Shown here in pieces: positions 1 to 8,892 of a DNA stretch of 41,540 bases (within the stretch, counting starts at the first letter, position 1; every line of letters starts with the position of its first letter). Location of the stretch: assembly GCA_024279865.1 (NCBI GenBank), contig JAJRRC010000080.1, forward strand, positions 1 through 41,540, written 5' to 3'. Under the pieces are notes generated by a model. The model did no database searches. It saw only the letters and a list, made by a program, of their open reading frames with translations, and was not told the DNA's origin. The DNA comes from Planctomycetota bacterium. Lineage in GTDB: Bacteria; Planctomycetota; Phycisphaerae; Phycisphaerales; Phycisphaeraceae. A program made the translations under genes and the position numbers.

Positions 1-83
1 AACCACCCACATGGGCTACCGTGGCAACGCGGGATGCTCGGATAGAAGCATGGGAACCAGCCAAAACAGACGACTCAAAATAA
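1..83 (+). CDS. 3' end of an unidentified gene (partial)
   Basis: A frame open from the window edge ends with TAA at 81-83 and gives a 26-residue tail containing TWATVATRDARIEAWEP and a hydrophilic end (AKTDDSK). The charged end looks like a natural C-terminus. A second plus frame is also open over much of this stretch, so the frame choice is uncertain. No function can be assigned from so short a piece. Confidence 0.35.
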   Translation, partial: PPTWATVATRDARIEAWEPAKTDDSK

Positions 84-102
84 AAGAACCTTGACAAGCA
101 AC

Positions 103-142
103 GGTTTTTCATAGAAGCCGCACGCATACTGCGTGCGCGTCT
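103..142 (-). repeat. Palindromic intergenic repeat, copy 1
   Basis: The core GCACGCATACTGCGTGC forms a hairpin and is flanked by the family's GACGCGC side and its T-rich GGCTT...TTTTT side, here on the minus strand. It fills the gap between the partial gene at the window start and the lipoprotein gene. Other copies lie near 4.7, 7.05, 12.66, 13.85, 20.0, 36.93, 37.02 and 41.33 kb. Because a T-run follows the stem in the minus orientation it could also work as a terminator. Confidence 0.8.
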
Positions 143-211
143 TGAGGCAATCGTAAATAATGTAAAGCGACACATCAAGCACGCCATACGCTGGCAAACT
201 TGTTTGATCGC

Positions 212-820
212 TTACTGTAAACGCACCGCTTGTTGGGTGCTCAGCGCGTTCTTGCCTGCGAGATCGGTCCATTGAACCTTTACTGTAACTTGCTCAAGGG
301 CGCCAACCACCTCAGCAGGCAATGCAATCTCTAGCGTGTAATGCGTTCCCGTGAGGCCGCTACGGTAAGCCTTGTTCCACTGAGAACTGTTGTACTGCTT
401 TTGAGCGACCAACTTGACCGACGACTCGGCTGTCAGGCTTGCAACTTGCACGGTAGCGAGCCCTGTGGTGGGTACAAAGCGATCCTGAGCATCAAAGGTA
501 CGAACATACAGACGAATCAAGTCGTCGTGACCATCGTTGTTGGTATCAATGCCACCGCTGTAACGGTCCAGTGCAATGCGATGTGCAATCGCGCCCACCA
601 ATGGGCCGTCTGATGAGGCAAGCTGGTCGGCTTGTTCTTTAACAATTTGACGAAGTTTTTGAACTTCACGGTCAAGCTGAAGATTGTTTCTGCGTAGCTT
701 GTCGTTTTCTTTGCTGATACGGTTTGAAGAACCGCCACAAGCGTTTAACAGGCTGATCATAATGACGGCCGTCGTTAGACGGACCGCCAAGGATCGGGAA
801 TCAGTCAGAAAAAACATCAT
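212..820 (-). CDS. Putative lipoprotein with N-terminal coiled coil
   Basis: This 202-residue protein has a hydrophobic signal segment at about residues 13-28 ending in the lipobox LLNAC, so it is probably processed by signal peptidase II and anchored by Cys28. A heptad-rich stretch follows (about 37-66, with [11 protein letters not shown]-like spacing of Leu and charged residues), which looks like a coiled coil. The rest is a beta-rich domain with a DTNNDGHDD segment that could bind calcium. Its ATG overlaps the clpP stop codon (ATGA), so the two are translationally coupled downstream of clpP. I do not recognise the family. The ATGA overlap decides the start; a second Met directly follows. 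Confidence 0.75.
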   Translation of the reverse strand: MMFFLTDSRSLAVRLTTAVIMISLLNACGGSSNRISKENDKLRRNNLQLDREVQKLRQIVKEQADQLASSDGPLVGAIAHRIALDRYSGGIDTNNDGHDDLIRLYVRTFDAQDRFVPTTGLATVQVASLTAESSVKLVAQKQYNSSQWNKAYRSGLTGTHYTLEIALPAEVVGALEQVTVKVQWTDLAGKNALSTQQAVRLQ

Positions 821-1452
821 TCTTTTTTATCGTCAGCCGAGGCTTCGTCTTCATCAGCATCTGGAATATGCACCAGGATCTTGTCCACCACGCCATAGGT
901 GACGGATTCTTCTGCATCAAGCCACTTGTCACGTTCGCAGTCATTGGCGATGATTTTGAGGTCTTGACCGGTGTGGTCACTCATAATCGCATAAAGACGA
1001 TCACGGGTTCGGATCATTTCCTTGGCCTGAATACCCAAGTCAGTGGCAGGCCCTTCGATCACGCCACCCATCAGAGGTTGATGCAGTGAAACACGGCTAT
1101 TGGGCAGGACAAATCGCTTGCCTGCTTCGCCGGCCATGAGCAAAACCGCACCCATGGATGCAGCCATCCCCACGCAGTAGGTCGCCACCTTCGGGCGGAT
1201 AAACTGCATGGTGTCATAAATACCCAGGCCCGCACTGACCGAGCCGCCTGGGGAGTTGATATAAAAATGGATGTCTGCCTTGGGGTCGTCCTGAGAAAGG
1301 AACAACAACTGAGCGACCACCAAGTTCGCAGAGGTGTCATCAACACCTCCGCCAAGGAAAATAATACGATCTTTGAGCAGACGCGAGTAGATATCAAAAG
1401 CGCGTTCGCCGCGGCCGGTTTTTTCGATCACCATTGGGACAAGTGAAGACAT
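817..1452 (-). CDS. clpP: ATP-dependent Clp protease proteolytic subunit
   Basis: ClpP is the serine peptidase that forms the double heptameric barrel of the Clp protease and degrades proteins unfolded by ClpX or ClpA/C in the cytoplasm. The 211-residue product has the usual length. The catalytic triad is visible: Ser99 in GMAASMGA, His124 in SRVSLHQP and Asp175 in the CERDKW segment. The FYINSPGGS oxyanion/handle region is intact. The start at 1452 is preceded by AAGGA about 10 nt upstream. Its stop overlaps the start of the lipoprotein gene. No clpX follows, so the ATPase must be encoded elsewhere. The C-terminal tail ([14 protein letters not shown]) is unusually acidic. Confidence 0.97.
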   Translation of the reverse strand: MSSLVPMVIEKTGRGERAFDIYSRLLKDRIIFLGGGVDDTSANLVVAQLLFLSQDDPKADIHFYINSPGGSVSAGLGIYDTMQFIRPKVATYCVGMAASMGAVLLMAGEAGKRFVLPNSRVSLHQPLMGGVIEGPATDLGIQAKEMIRTRDRLYAIMSDHTGQDLKIIANDCERDKWLDAEESVTYGVVDKILVHIPDADEDEASADDKKE

Positions 1453-1531
1453 ATTCTAAGCTTCCTTAAACATGGACGTTGTGTCTGTAATTGCTTGGGA
1501 AGATTCTAACACCCCAATCGCAAACCCGCGA

Positions 1532-1610
1532 CCCCCCCCCCCGGAAGTTGGCCCTTGGTAAACATGACACCCTTGGGGAAACCCCCGGAAGTTGGCCCTT
1601 GGTAAACACA
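1532..1610. repeat. G-rich dispersed repeat, two copies (C-rich on plus strand)
   Basis: Two copies of the reverse complement of AAGGGCCAACTTCCGGGGG lie 44 bp apart between clpP and rsmD, each continuing into TTGGTAAACA. The same leader plus ACTTCCGGGGG is found at 27.99 kb and, slightly changed, at 39.26 kb. No gene is supported here; the overlapping open frames are by-products of the low-complexity sequence. Confidence 0.85.
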
Positions 1611-1721
1611 AAATCCTTGGGAATTTTCTTTTGGGAATTTTTTAAGCCGAATGCTGAGGTCTTCCGAAGCGTCGGATTCTTGTGAGGCAGTGACACCAAT
1701 CCCACAAAGAACTCGCGTGCA

Positions 1722-2309
1722 TCAATCCTCTGCATCCGTTTCGGGCCCTTGTCGTTCATATAGAAACAAACGCATGCTGCCATAGGCAAAGGCCACCGGT
1801 TTAAGCCAACCTTCGACCACAGACGGCACCGCCCGATCATCGGTCCGCAGAACCAAAATGCCTTCGGGGACCATCAAATCTGTGCATAGCTCAATAATCT
1901 GGGTCACCGTTTCCATGTCCGCCGCGGCCATTTCGTAAGGCGGGTCACAAAAAATCAGTTCCACCGGTGTATGCGTCAGCAAAGACGTCCATGTGCCACG
2001 CGAAAGGTCACTGCTCAAGACGGTTGCCTCGTCGGTGAGCCTTAAGGCTTCGATGTTTTGCTCGAGAATGCTTCGAGAGCCCCGATGCCGTTCGACAAAA
2101 GTGCAATGAGGCGCCCCGCGAGACAGAGCTTCAAGGCCCATACTTCCCGTGCCACTGAATAAATCCAGGCAAGGCCCACCAAAAACAGCCAAACTCATCA
2201 AGCGGTCAAAAAGACTCTGCTTCACCCGGTCCGTAATCGGACGGGTCGTCTGTGTGCCTTTGGGACCGAGCAAGGTACGATGTCGATGAATTCCACCAAT
2301 GATGCGCAT
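1722..2309 (-). CDS. rsmD: 16S rRNA (guanine(966)-N(2))-methyltransferase
   Basis: RsmD methylates G966 of 16S rRNA in the 30S subunit using S-adenosylmethionine. The N-terminus MRIIGG followed by RPITDRVKQSLFDRL is the typical family opening, the SAM-binding loop is LDLFSGTGSMGLEALSRGA (about residues 48-66), and the catalytic motif DPPY is at 122-125. The length of 195 residues fits the family. No Shine-Dalgarno is seen; a -10-like CATAAT lies 6 nt before the ATG, which suggests a leaderless transcript. The gene is divergent from the methyltransferase at 2357. Confidence 0.95.
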   Translation of the reverse strand: MRIIGGIHRHRTLLGPKGTQTTRPITDRVKQSLFDRLMSLAVFGGPCLDLFSGTGSMGLEALSRGAPHCTFVERHRGSRSILEQNIEALRLTDEATVLSSDLSRGTWTSLLTHTPVELIFCDPPYEMAAADMETVTQIIELCTDLMVPEGILVLRTDDRAVPSVVEGWLKPVAFAYGSMRLFLYERQGPETDAED

Positions 2310-2315
2310 ATCGGT

Positions 2316-2321
2316 ATTATG
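2316..2321 (-). promoter_or_regulatory. -10-like hexamer of rsmD (possible leaderless start)
   Basis: CATAAT on the minus strand ends 6 nt before the rsmD ATG. If used as a -10 box, transcription would begin at or next to the start codon. No good -35 box is visible. It is one of eight genes in the window with this arrangement. Confidence 0.4.
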
Positions 2322-2356
2322 GCATCTTTGAAATATTTTGTAGAAAGTAATCTCCC

Positions 2357-3199
2357 GTGAGTAAAAATCCTAAAAAACCGACCCAAGCCTCCAAAGCTGA
2401 TAAATATGCGTTGTACCAACGGGCTGTGCAAGAATCTGAGGTCGAGGTCAAATTTTTCAACCGCGTCTTCAAAAAACTCTTCAACACCAAGCCTACAACG
2501 CTCCGAGAAGATTTTTGTGGCACCTTTGCTATCTGCTGTGATTGGGTTGCCAGCCAAAAAGATCGCATCGCCATCGGCGTCGACCTCGACCCTGAACCCT
2601 TGGCCTGGGGACGTGAACACAACTTGTCCAAGCTCAAACCCAAAGCCCAAGAACGCGTCACCCTACTCGAAGACGATGTCCGCTCCGTAGGCAAGGTACG
2701 AGTGGATGTGCTGGCAGCCCAAAATTTTTCGTTTTGGATTTTCAAAACCCGTCCCCAACTCGTCGATTATTTCAAAGTGGCCTACCAAAATCTCGCAGAC
2801 CAAGGCATGATGGTGCTGGACATGATGGGCGGCAGCGAATGTTGGGACGAAGGACACGTCGATGTCCGTAAATACAAACGGTTTACCTATGAATGGGAGC
2901 AAGCCATGCTCGATCCCATTACCCATGACGCACGATTCCATATTCACTTTGCGTTTAAAGATGGTAGCCGTCTGGAGAAAGCCTTTACCTATGAGTGGCG
3001 GTTCTGGTCAATCCCCGAGGTGAAGGAAATGCTTCTAGAGGCGGGGTTCGATGACGTGCATGTCTATTGGGAAAATACGGATTCTGAGGGCGAAGGGACC
3101 GGCATCTACCGTCAACGTGAACATGCCCCGGCAGATCCTTGCTGGATTGCGTATATAGTAGGTGTCCGTGCCGGGGAAACGGCCACTTTGAAAAAGTGA
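2357..3199 (+). CDS. Class I SAM-dependent methyltransferase
   Basis: The 280-residue protein carries a Rossmann-type methyltransferase core: a glycine-containing SAM loop in REDFCGTFAICCDWV (about 49-63), the ribose-binding acidic strand in IAIGVDLDPEP, an acidic turn LLEDDVRS and a later strand MMVLDMMGGSE. The C-terminal half contains an inserted beta region with WEQ, FTYEWRFWS and VYWENTD. The best start is GTG at 2357, since there is no upstream ATG in frame. The substrate cannot be told; small molecules or proteins are both possible. It lies 70 bp before hisS on the same strand. Confidence 0.8.
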   Translation: MSKNPKKPTQASKADKYALYQRAVQESEVEVKFFNRVFKKLFNTKPTTLREDFCGTFAICCDWVASQKDRIAIGVDLDPEPLAWGREHNLSKLKPKAQERVTLLEDDVRSVGKVRVDVLAAQNFSFWIFKTRPQLVDYFKVAYQNLADQGMMVLDMMGGSECWDEGHVDVRKYKRFTYEWEQAMLDPITHDARFHIHFAFKDGSRLEKAFTYEWRFWSIPEVKEMLLEAGFDDVHVYWENTDSEGEGTGIYRQREHAPADPCWIAYIVGVRAGETATLKK

Positions 3200-3269
3200 T
3201 GCACGAACATAACCTGTTCGCCAATGTGGTAATTTGTTTTTTTTATGGTTGTATGTAAGGAACGCACTG

Positions 3270-4559
3270 ATGAAACTCCAAGGCCCCCGTGGAACACGTG
3301 ATTTTTACCCCAAGGAATGTGCTTGGCAGAACTTTCTACTCGAAGCCTGGCGAAAAGTTTCTGTCCGCAACGGCTTTGAAGAAGTCGACGGCCCGTTTTT
3401 CGAGTCACTGGACCTCTACAAAATTAAAAGTGGCGAAGGAATCGTCAACGAACTGTTCCACTTTGAAGATCGCGGCGGTCGAGAATTAGCGATTCGACCC
3501 GAATTTACGCCCACCCTTGCCCGCATGGTCGCTTCCAAAGCCAATAGCCTGCAAAAACCCATCAAATGGTTCTGTGTCCCCAATCTCTGTCGTGCTGAAC
3601 GCCCTCAACGCGGACGGCTCCGTGAATTCTTACAGTGGAACTGCGACCTCATCGGGGTCGATGGGGCCATGGCTGATGCAGAGTGCATTTTTACGCTTGT
3701 GGATCTGCTTCGAGAACTAGGACTTGAACCACAACATGTTCGCGTCAAAATCAGCCATCGCCAAACTGTGCGGACCATTCTGACCAAACTAGGCGTCGCA
3801 GAAGACAAACTGCTTACAGCATTTGATCTGCTGGATCGACGAGACAAAATGGACGCTGACGCTTTTACCAAAGCAGCCAGCGAACTAGGCATGGCCCCTG
3901 AACAAGTCGAACGATTCGAACAAATTTGCCGCTTCCGATATCCCTGTGGCAGCCTCGCTCAAATGTGCGAGCAGACGGGCCTAGATAGTCTACATGAACT
4001 CGAAGAACTTGATGCCCAACTGCAAGCCTTTGGCATTGCGGATTGGTGCGAATATGACTTGGGTATTGTGCGAGGCTTGGCCTATTACACAGGCACGGTG
4101 TTTGAACTGCACGAAACCAGCGGCGCGATGCGCGCCATGGCAGGTGGCGGACGTTATGACAAACTCATCGAATTGTTCGGCGGCCCATCAATGGGAGCCG
4201 TCGGCTTCGGCATGGGTGATGTGGTGCTGAGCGAAGTTTTGGCTGACAAAGGATTGATGCCTCAAGATGTCTCCCCCAGACCTGATGTGTTTATCGTTGC
4301 AACCTCGGATGCCAGTGCAACGCAGGTTCCCATGCTCACCGCCAGCTTGCGTGAGCAAGGCCTCCATGCACGATTCAGCTACAAAACCACACGCAACCTA
4401 GGCAAACTACTCAAGGATGCCGCCAACGCCCGTTCCCGTTTCGTGGTGATTTTGGACGATGACACGCCCAACGGACAAGTCCAAGTCAAAGACCTCCAAA
4501 CCAGCGAACAGCAAACGGTGGCAATCGAGTCCTTGGCTTCGCACGTTGCCTTGGCGTAG
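3270..4559 (+). CDS. hisS: Histidyl-tRNA synthetase
   Basis: This class II synthetase charges tRNA-His in the cytoplasm. From the chosen start the protein opens with MKLQGPRGTRDFYP, the usual HisRS N-terminus. Motif 2 is seen at about residues 108-129 (RAERPQRGRLREF), the histidine signatures around LGIVRGLAYYTGTVFE, motif 3 in GGGRYDKL, and an anticodon-binding domain in the last 90 residues. I chose ATG 3270 over an upstream Met at 3234 because conservation begins there and GTAAGGA sits about 8 nt before it. The length of 429 residues matches the family. There is no clear terminator after it. Confidence 0.96.
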   Translation: MKLQGPRGTRDFYPKECAWQNFLLEAWRKVSVRNGFEEVDGPFFESLDLYKIKSGEGIVNELFHFEDRGGRELAIRPEFTPTLARMVASKANSLQKPIKWFCVPNLCRAERPQRGRLREFLQWNCDLIGVDGAMADAECIFTLVDLLRELGLEPQHVRVKISHRQTVRTILTKLGVAEDKLLTAFDLLDRRDKMDADAFTKAASELGMAPEQVERFEQICRFRYPCGSLAQMCEQTGLDSLHELEELDAQLQAFGIADWCEYDLGIVRGLAYYTGTVFELHETSGAMRAMAGGGRYDKLIELFGGPSMGAVGFGMGDVVLSEVLADKGLMPQDVSPRPDVFIVATSDASATQVPMLTASLREQGLHARFSYKTTRNLGKLLKDAANARSRFVVILDDDTPNGQVQVKDLQTSEQQTVAIESLASHVALA

Positions 4560-4599
4560 AACCTCGTGCATCATTTCTTGCGCTGGTTCACTTGGTGAA

Positions 4600-4744
4600 T
4601 CGTTTGAAAACAGCCGGGTTTTCATAGCAGCCGCACACTTACAGCGCCCGGGGGGGTCTGGAAATATCTCTTTTTGATCAATGCGGATCGCTTTTTCACA
4701 TCCAGTCAGACGCGCCCCTGGGCGCAAGTATGCTTGCAGCTAAA
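4600..4744. repeat. Two degenerate palindromic repeat copies in a 346-bp gap
   Basis: The region between hisS and the DUF11 gene holds no credible gene. It has a decayed minus-orientation copy at 4600-4655 (CGTTTGAAAA, then AGCCGCACACTTACAGCGC and a G-run) and a plus-orientation copy at 4707-4744 whose hairpin is the GCAAG/CTTGC variant (CGCAAGTATGCTTGCAGCT). The remainder is AT-rich. Confidence 0.6.
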
Positions 4745-4840
4745 ACAACGCCAAACTCTGAAGATTCGGATTCTTTCTGAACGCTACAGATAACTATTAA
4801 ATACTCTATTTTTCTCCGAACCCACAAGAGCTATTTCTAT

Positions 4841-4878
4841 AAAAAAAAACGGCCCCGAGCATGATGCTCAGGGCCGTT
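4841..4878 (-). terminator. Rho-independent terminator of the DUF11 gene
   Basis: On the minus strand a GC-rich hairpin (ACGGCCCTGAGCAT pairing with ATGCTCGGGGCCGT) is followed directly by a run of nine T. It lies 28 bp after the DUF11 gene's stop and is the clearest terminator in the window. Confidence 0.93.
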
Positions 4879-4905
4879 GTGGGAATCTATGGAAGTCTGA
4901 CGAAC

Positions 4906-6507
4906 TTATTCATAGAAGTTCGTAGATTCGGTTTCTTCGACCGGACGACTGATCTGGTCGGAGTTCATACGCACCTGGAAGCGAACGTCGCCGCTCTTGA
5001 CTGCTTTGATGCGGACACGCCAGGAAACCTTCTGTTGAGGAGCAAGGCTTGGCAGTGGCGCGATACGGATGGTACGTCCAGCGATAGTGGCTTTGGTGGG
5101 GCCAGTGGTACCGACGTATGCCATCGTATCTTCAAGGGTCAAGACAAAGCTGATATTAGTTCCAGCCAGTGAACCCTGATTGGTGACGCTAATGACGTAA
5201 GTGGTTTCGCCGTTGATTTCAACGGGGTCTTGGAGGTCCACACATTCGAGCAGGATCGCGGGGATACCCTTGACCTGTGTTCGAGCGGTTGCGGTTACAG
5301 CGTTGGCACAATAAGCATTGGCACTGGCCGTGTTGACGATGGTTCCAAGCTGTGTGCCGGTGACTTTGACGGACACGGTTTTACTTTGCTTGGCTTTGAG
5401 GGTTCCGAGGTTCCAGGCAATCTTGCCGCCGACGATCTTGCCGCCGTTAGAAGCACTGACCCACTTGGCACCGGCGGGGATGACATCCTCGACGATGGTG
5501 TTGCGAGCTTCGCCGTTGCCGGTATTGGTGACGGTGATTTTGTAGTTGATGGGTCGACCGAGGAATCGCATCGCTGGGCCGGTCTTGGTGATTTTCAGGT
5601 TCGGCGAACGGACCACGGTGGTGGTGGAAGCTTTGGCTCCTAGGTTACCGAAGGCCGATGCGGTGGCGGTGTTGGTAAAGCGGCCGGTCTTGGTGGCCTT
5701 GGTGTTGATGGTGTAAACCTGGCTTTTGCCAGCAGGGAGAATGCCGACATTGATGTTGACTTTCTTTTTGCCATCGAGAGTCACGAGGCCATCGGGAAGG
5801 TTGTCCACGATGGTGACATTGCGGGCATCGCCGACACCGGTGTTGGTGACGGTGATTTTGACAGGAATGGGATCACACTTCAGGACATCAGCAGGAGCTT
5901 CTTTGGTGAGCTTGAGCTGAGGGGCGATGACATTGAGTGCCATGCAGGCTTCAAGTTCATGTGAAACGGTCAGGCAATTTTCCAGCCGTCCTGGAGCAGA
6001 GGAGACACCGGTGATGGTGATATCACGACTGGCTCGTGGAGCGAGATCGCCGAGTTGCCAGACCAGTTGGCTGCCAATGTTTTTGGCTGCGGGGGTGATT
6101 TTGCTGGCCTTGAAGTTCGCAGGCAGTTGATCTTTGACGATCACATTTTTCAATGCCAAGCCTGTGAGGTTCTGTACTTTAAGGGTAAAGGTGAAAGGCA
6201 TGCCGACTTGCACGGTGGCTGGGGCACATTTTTCGACCAAAATGGAGCTGCTGGAGATTTTACCGGTTGGCCAAATCAGACGACCGCAGACTTGTTTGTC
6301 TGTGGAGGTTGGCTTGTAAACCCTGGGGGCCGGGGCGGGGGCCTTGGGGGCAGGCTTGTTGGTGACCTTGTTTTGGGCACAAGCGACACAGGGAACACCT
6401 TGGTTGGCTCGTTCACCAGGGGTGCTACAACCTTGCAGTACCAACAGGAAAACAGCAACCAAAAGCGACAATTGTTTTGCCATGCCGACTGATCGCAAAC
6501 GGTTCAT
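4906..6507 (-). CDS. DUF11-repeat surface lipoprotein
   Basis: The 533-residue protein starts with a signal peptide ending in the lipobox LVLQGC, then a Cys-containing and Pro/Ala-rich linker (about 35-70), then four immunoglobulin-like repeats of roughly 100 residues of the DUF11/TIGR01451 type. Repeat hallmarks are the recurring TNTGxGxARNxxIxDxxPxG pattern, seen at about 220 and 325, and in diverged form in the first and last repeats. Similar repeats make up chlamydial OmcB, and about ten Cys residues here would allow disulfide linking, so a structural role in the cell envelope is a fair inference. A GGAG about 9 nt before Met1 supports the start at 6507; Met9 (6483) is an alternative. A strong terminator follows. 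Confidence 0.88.
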   Translation of the reverse strand: MNRLRSVGMAKQLSLLVAVFLLVLQGCSTPGERANQGVPCVACAQNKVTNKPAPKAPAPAPRVYKPTSTDKQVCGRLIWPTGKISSSSILVEKCAPATVQVGMPFTFTLKVQNLTGLALKNVIVKDQLPANFKASKITPAAKNIGSQLVWQLGDLAPRASRDITITGVSSAPGRLENCLTVSHELEACMALNVIAPQLKLTKEAPADVLKCDPIPVKITVTNTGVGDARNVTIVDNLPDGLVTLDGKKKVNINVGILPAGKSQVYTINTKATKTGRFTNTATASAFGNLGAKASTTTVVRSPNLKITKTGPAMRFLGRPINYKITVTNTGNGEARNTIVEDVIPAGAKWVSASNGGKIVGGKIAWNLGTLKAKQSKTVSVKVTGTQLGTIVNTASANAYCANAVTATARTQVKGIPAILLECVDLQDPVEINGETTYVISVTNQGSLAGTNISFVLTLEDTMAYVGTTGPTKATIAGRTIRIAPLPSLAPQQKVSWRVRIKAVKSGDVRFQVRMNSDQISRPVEETESTNFYE

Positions 6508-6815
6508 AAGAAAGGCTCCATTATTAATTAGACTTAAGCGAATCGACGAGAAGGTGACATTTCCCCCACGTCCTAATATTATCTACGCTGTAAATCCTTC
6601 GCTTTTAAAGCATGAAGGACCCATTAGTATACTCCACTGTTGCGTAAAAATACATCCCTGTCAAAAATCCCAACCTTTCTATTGGCCGTTTGTGAACAAC
6701 AGGTAAACTAGGCAAGCAAATTAATGTGCCACTGGGGGCAATAACTCGTAGCTTCAGACGTTATATAAGCATCGTATTCAACTTCGTGACCTCAATGATA
6801 CAAAAGGATTTTATC
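6508..6815. other. AT-rich divergent intergenic region
   Basis: This 308-bp gap separates the DUF11 gene (minus) and a small membrane protein gene (plus), so it should carry both promoters. It is AT-rich with several TAAT/TATA-like words (for example TTATATAA near 6760), but no spaced -35/-10 pair or convincing operator can be named. No gene is supported. Confidence 0.4.
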
Positions 6816-6962
6816 ATGATTCGACGCTACCTCTGGCGACCGCCAAGCAATGTTTTCTGGGCTGTTCTTAAAAGTCGCGGTCTTGCCACGGCAAGCATTC
6901 TCATGGTCATTGGACTCTTGGCATGGCTCTTGGCCAATGACAACGGCATGCTGTTCTACTGA
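6816..6962 (+). CDS. Small single-span membrane protein
   Basis: A 48-residue ORF starts at ATG 6816 with AAAGGA 8 nt upstream, a clear Shine-Dalgarno. It has a basic N-terminus (MIRRYLWRPP), a cytoplasmic-looking amphipathic part (VFWAVLKSRG) and one hydrophobic segment (ATASILMVIGLLAWLLA, about 24-40), then a short tail ending NGMLFY. An upstream Met at 6726 is in frame but lacks a ribosome site. The family is unknown. The positive N-terminus predicts an N-in orientation. Confidence 0.65.
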   Translation: MIRRYLWRPPSNVFWAVLKSRGLATASILMVIGLLAWLLANDNGMLFY

Positions 6963-7034
6963 ACAAAGGTCAATGAACAGAGTTCACTTTAAAATAAAAC
7001 ATTCAACATCTCGTTGCCGTGCAAGCAACCGCCC

Positions 7035-7074
7035 CGCGCACGCTCTAATGCGTGCGGCTGCTTTTCAAACGACC
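7035..7074 (+). repeat. Palindromic intergenic repeat, copy
   Basis: GCGCACGC and GCGTGCGGC arms surround a TCTAAT loop and are followed by TGCTTTTCAAACGAC, the family's downstream arm. It lies in the gap after the small membrane protein and just beyond the 3' end of aroDE (minus). Confidence 0.75.
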
Positions 7075-7111
7075 CACCTCGTCAGAGACGGTAAAAAACG
7101 ATGTGAAACGC

Positions 7112-8701
7112 TCAACCGAGTTCGCTTAACAGAATCTTTTCAAATTCCGCCAACGGGGCATCGGTCCCTGTCCACAGCTCAAATTGAGCCGCAGCTTGGC
7201 GAATGAACATCTGTGTACCATCAATCGTGACACAGCCAGCTTCCCGAGCATCTTTTATGAGCTTGGTAAACCGCGGGTTGTACACGGTGTCAAACACAAC
7301 CGTCCCAGGCCCCCAGTTTTTTCCAAAATGGGTGGGTTCAATCGGCGACTGGTCCACATGTGGGTGCATGCCCAGCGGGGTGCAGTTAATGAACACCTGG
7401 CTAACCGACTCGCAAAGCGTCTCCAGTGAAGCAGCAATAATCTTGCCATCACCACAACCAAGTTCATCGGCAAGCAATTGCGCCTTTTCACGGGTCCGGT
7501 TGTAAACGGTCACGGTCGCACCATAATGAGCAAAGCCCGCCACAATCGATCGAGCCGCCCCGCCCGCGCCAATCACTGCCACGCGAAAATCGGCCAATTC
7601 ATGGCGCTCGATTCCCAAGCTTTCCACCACCGCATCCAAAGCCCCCGCATAATCCGTGTTCGAAGCGAACAACGACCCATCATCTCGGACGGTGAGCGTA
7701 TTGGCGGCACCGATTTTTTGAGCCAACTCTTCAACTTCGCCGCCTTGCTCACGCACAAATTGAATTAAGTTTTGTTTATGGGGAATGGTCACCGAAGCAC
7801 CGCGAAAGTGCAGGTCTGTCATGTCCAGCCAAGCGCCGACGGTTGCTTTGAAGGCTTCATAGCTCGGCGCGATGGGCATGGGCAGATAAACGCCATCAAA
7901 ATCCGTGGCATCAAATCCACCGTTGTGGATCGCTGGGCTGGCAGAATGGGCCACTGGGTGGCCGATGACGCCGTAAACTTTGGTCTGGGCGTTAATGGCA
8001 TCCCAGCGATACAGTTTTTTCATCTGCGTAAGGGTGGGTTGTCCGGGCGCGGTGGCCTCGTCGCCGTCAATGGCGGCAAAGCTGAGCATGGCCCCGAATT
8101 TCTTCGCCAGCACACGACTGGGCAAACCCGCTTCACCCATGCACAACGCAATCGTCGGCTTGTACTGGCCTTGAAGAATCTCAAAAGCTTCCAAATTGTC
8201 CCGAAGGGATTTGGCCATCCAAACAATTTTAATCACACGGCAAGTCGTCGAGGCAGCCATCGCCTCAACCCGTTGAAGCAAATCCATCGGCCGTTGCTCA
8301 AAATCATGCGACGATAAAATCAAACCCGTTTCCACAGGCCTCACCTGAGCAGGATGATCCACCATCAACCCAACCTTCTGACGCAGGTTGAAAGACCGCT
8401 GAAAGGCCGCCAACTCAATATCCAGATACGTCGGTTGATGCTCACCCAGCACCGAGGCTTCAAGCATGCTAATACGGTCCCGGTCATCGCCATCATATTG
8501 GCCACCCTCCCAAGTGGGCCTGCATGTAATAATGCAAGGCAACGGCGAGCAGCCAATCAAATCCTCCACCGCACCAGGGTCATCAGCAAACAAATCAATC
8601 CGATATTCCACCAGATCAGCCCCTAGACTTGCAGCTCGACCTGCAGCCTCCAGTGCCTGATCAATCGAATGAACCAAAATAGCAGCAGCAAGTTTTGTCA
8701 T
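7112..8701 (-). CDS. aroDE: Bifunctional 3-dehydroquinate dehydratase / shikimate dehydrogenase
   Basis: Two shikimate-pathway enzymes are fused: type I dehydroquinase (AroD) in the first half and NADP-dependent shikimate dehydrogenase (AroE) in the second. AroD residues are visible: the Schiff-base Lys in RVIKIVWMA and His in LSSHDF. AroE shows GHPVAHSASPAIHN, the catalytic Lys in ASVTIPHKQ, the SNTDYAGA Asp and the nucleotide loop GAGGAAR. Such fusions are known in plants, Chlamydiae and Planctomycetes. I chose ATG 8701 (MTKLAAAIL) because AroD homology begins there; ATG 8713 and the far upstream Met at 8782 are less likely. A GAGGGG lies 13 nt before 8701. The product is about 529 residues. 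Confidence 0.93.
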   Translation of the reverse strand: MTKLAAAILVHSIDQALEAAGRAASLGADLVEYRIDLFADDPGAVEDLIGCSPLPCIITCRPTWEGGQYDGDDRDRISMLEASVLGEHQPTYLDIELAAFQRSFNLRQKVGLMVDHPAQVRPVETGLILSSHDFEQRPMDLLQRVEAMAASTTCRVIKIVWMAKSLRDNLEAFEILQGQYKPTIALCMGEAGLPSRVLAKKFGAMLSFAAIDGDEATAPGQPTLTQMKKLYRWDAINAQTKVYGVIGHPVAHSASPAIHNGGFDATDFDGVYLPMPIAPSYEAFKATVGAWLDMTDLHFRGASVTIPHKQNLIQFVREQGGEVEELAQKIGAANTLTVRDDGSLFASNTDYAGALDAVVESLGIERHELADFRVAVIGAGGAARSIVAGFAHYGATVTVYNRTREKAQLLADELGCGDGKIIAASLETLCESVSQVFINCTPLGMHPHVDQSPIEPTHFGKNWGPGTVVFDTVYNPRFTKLIKDAREAGCVTIDGTQMFIRQAAAQFELWTGTDAPLAEFEKILLSELG

Positions 8702-8892
8702 GGTAAACGTCATACCCCTCGCAAATGAAAACGCAAACCGCTGAAATCCTCGGCCGCATACAACACAGCCCAGTGAAATCAATCGTCATGGGTATAGCGT
8801 AACCAAACCAAAGCAGCAGGGCATCTTTGGGGTTGAACAAAAACTGAATTTTAGAAATTTTCTGGGAAAAATTTCAGATGCAAAGCAAGGGA

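Noticed and set aside
1466-1840. Minus-strand open frame of 124 codons over the clpP-rsmD gap
   Set aside because: It runs through G-rich repeats and into rsmD in another frame, with no start signal; it is a by-product of repeat sequence.
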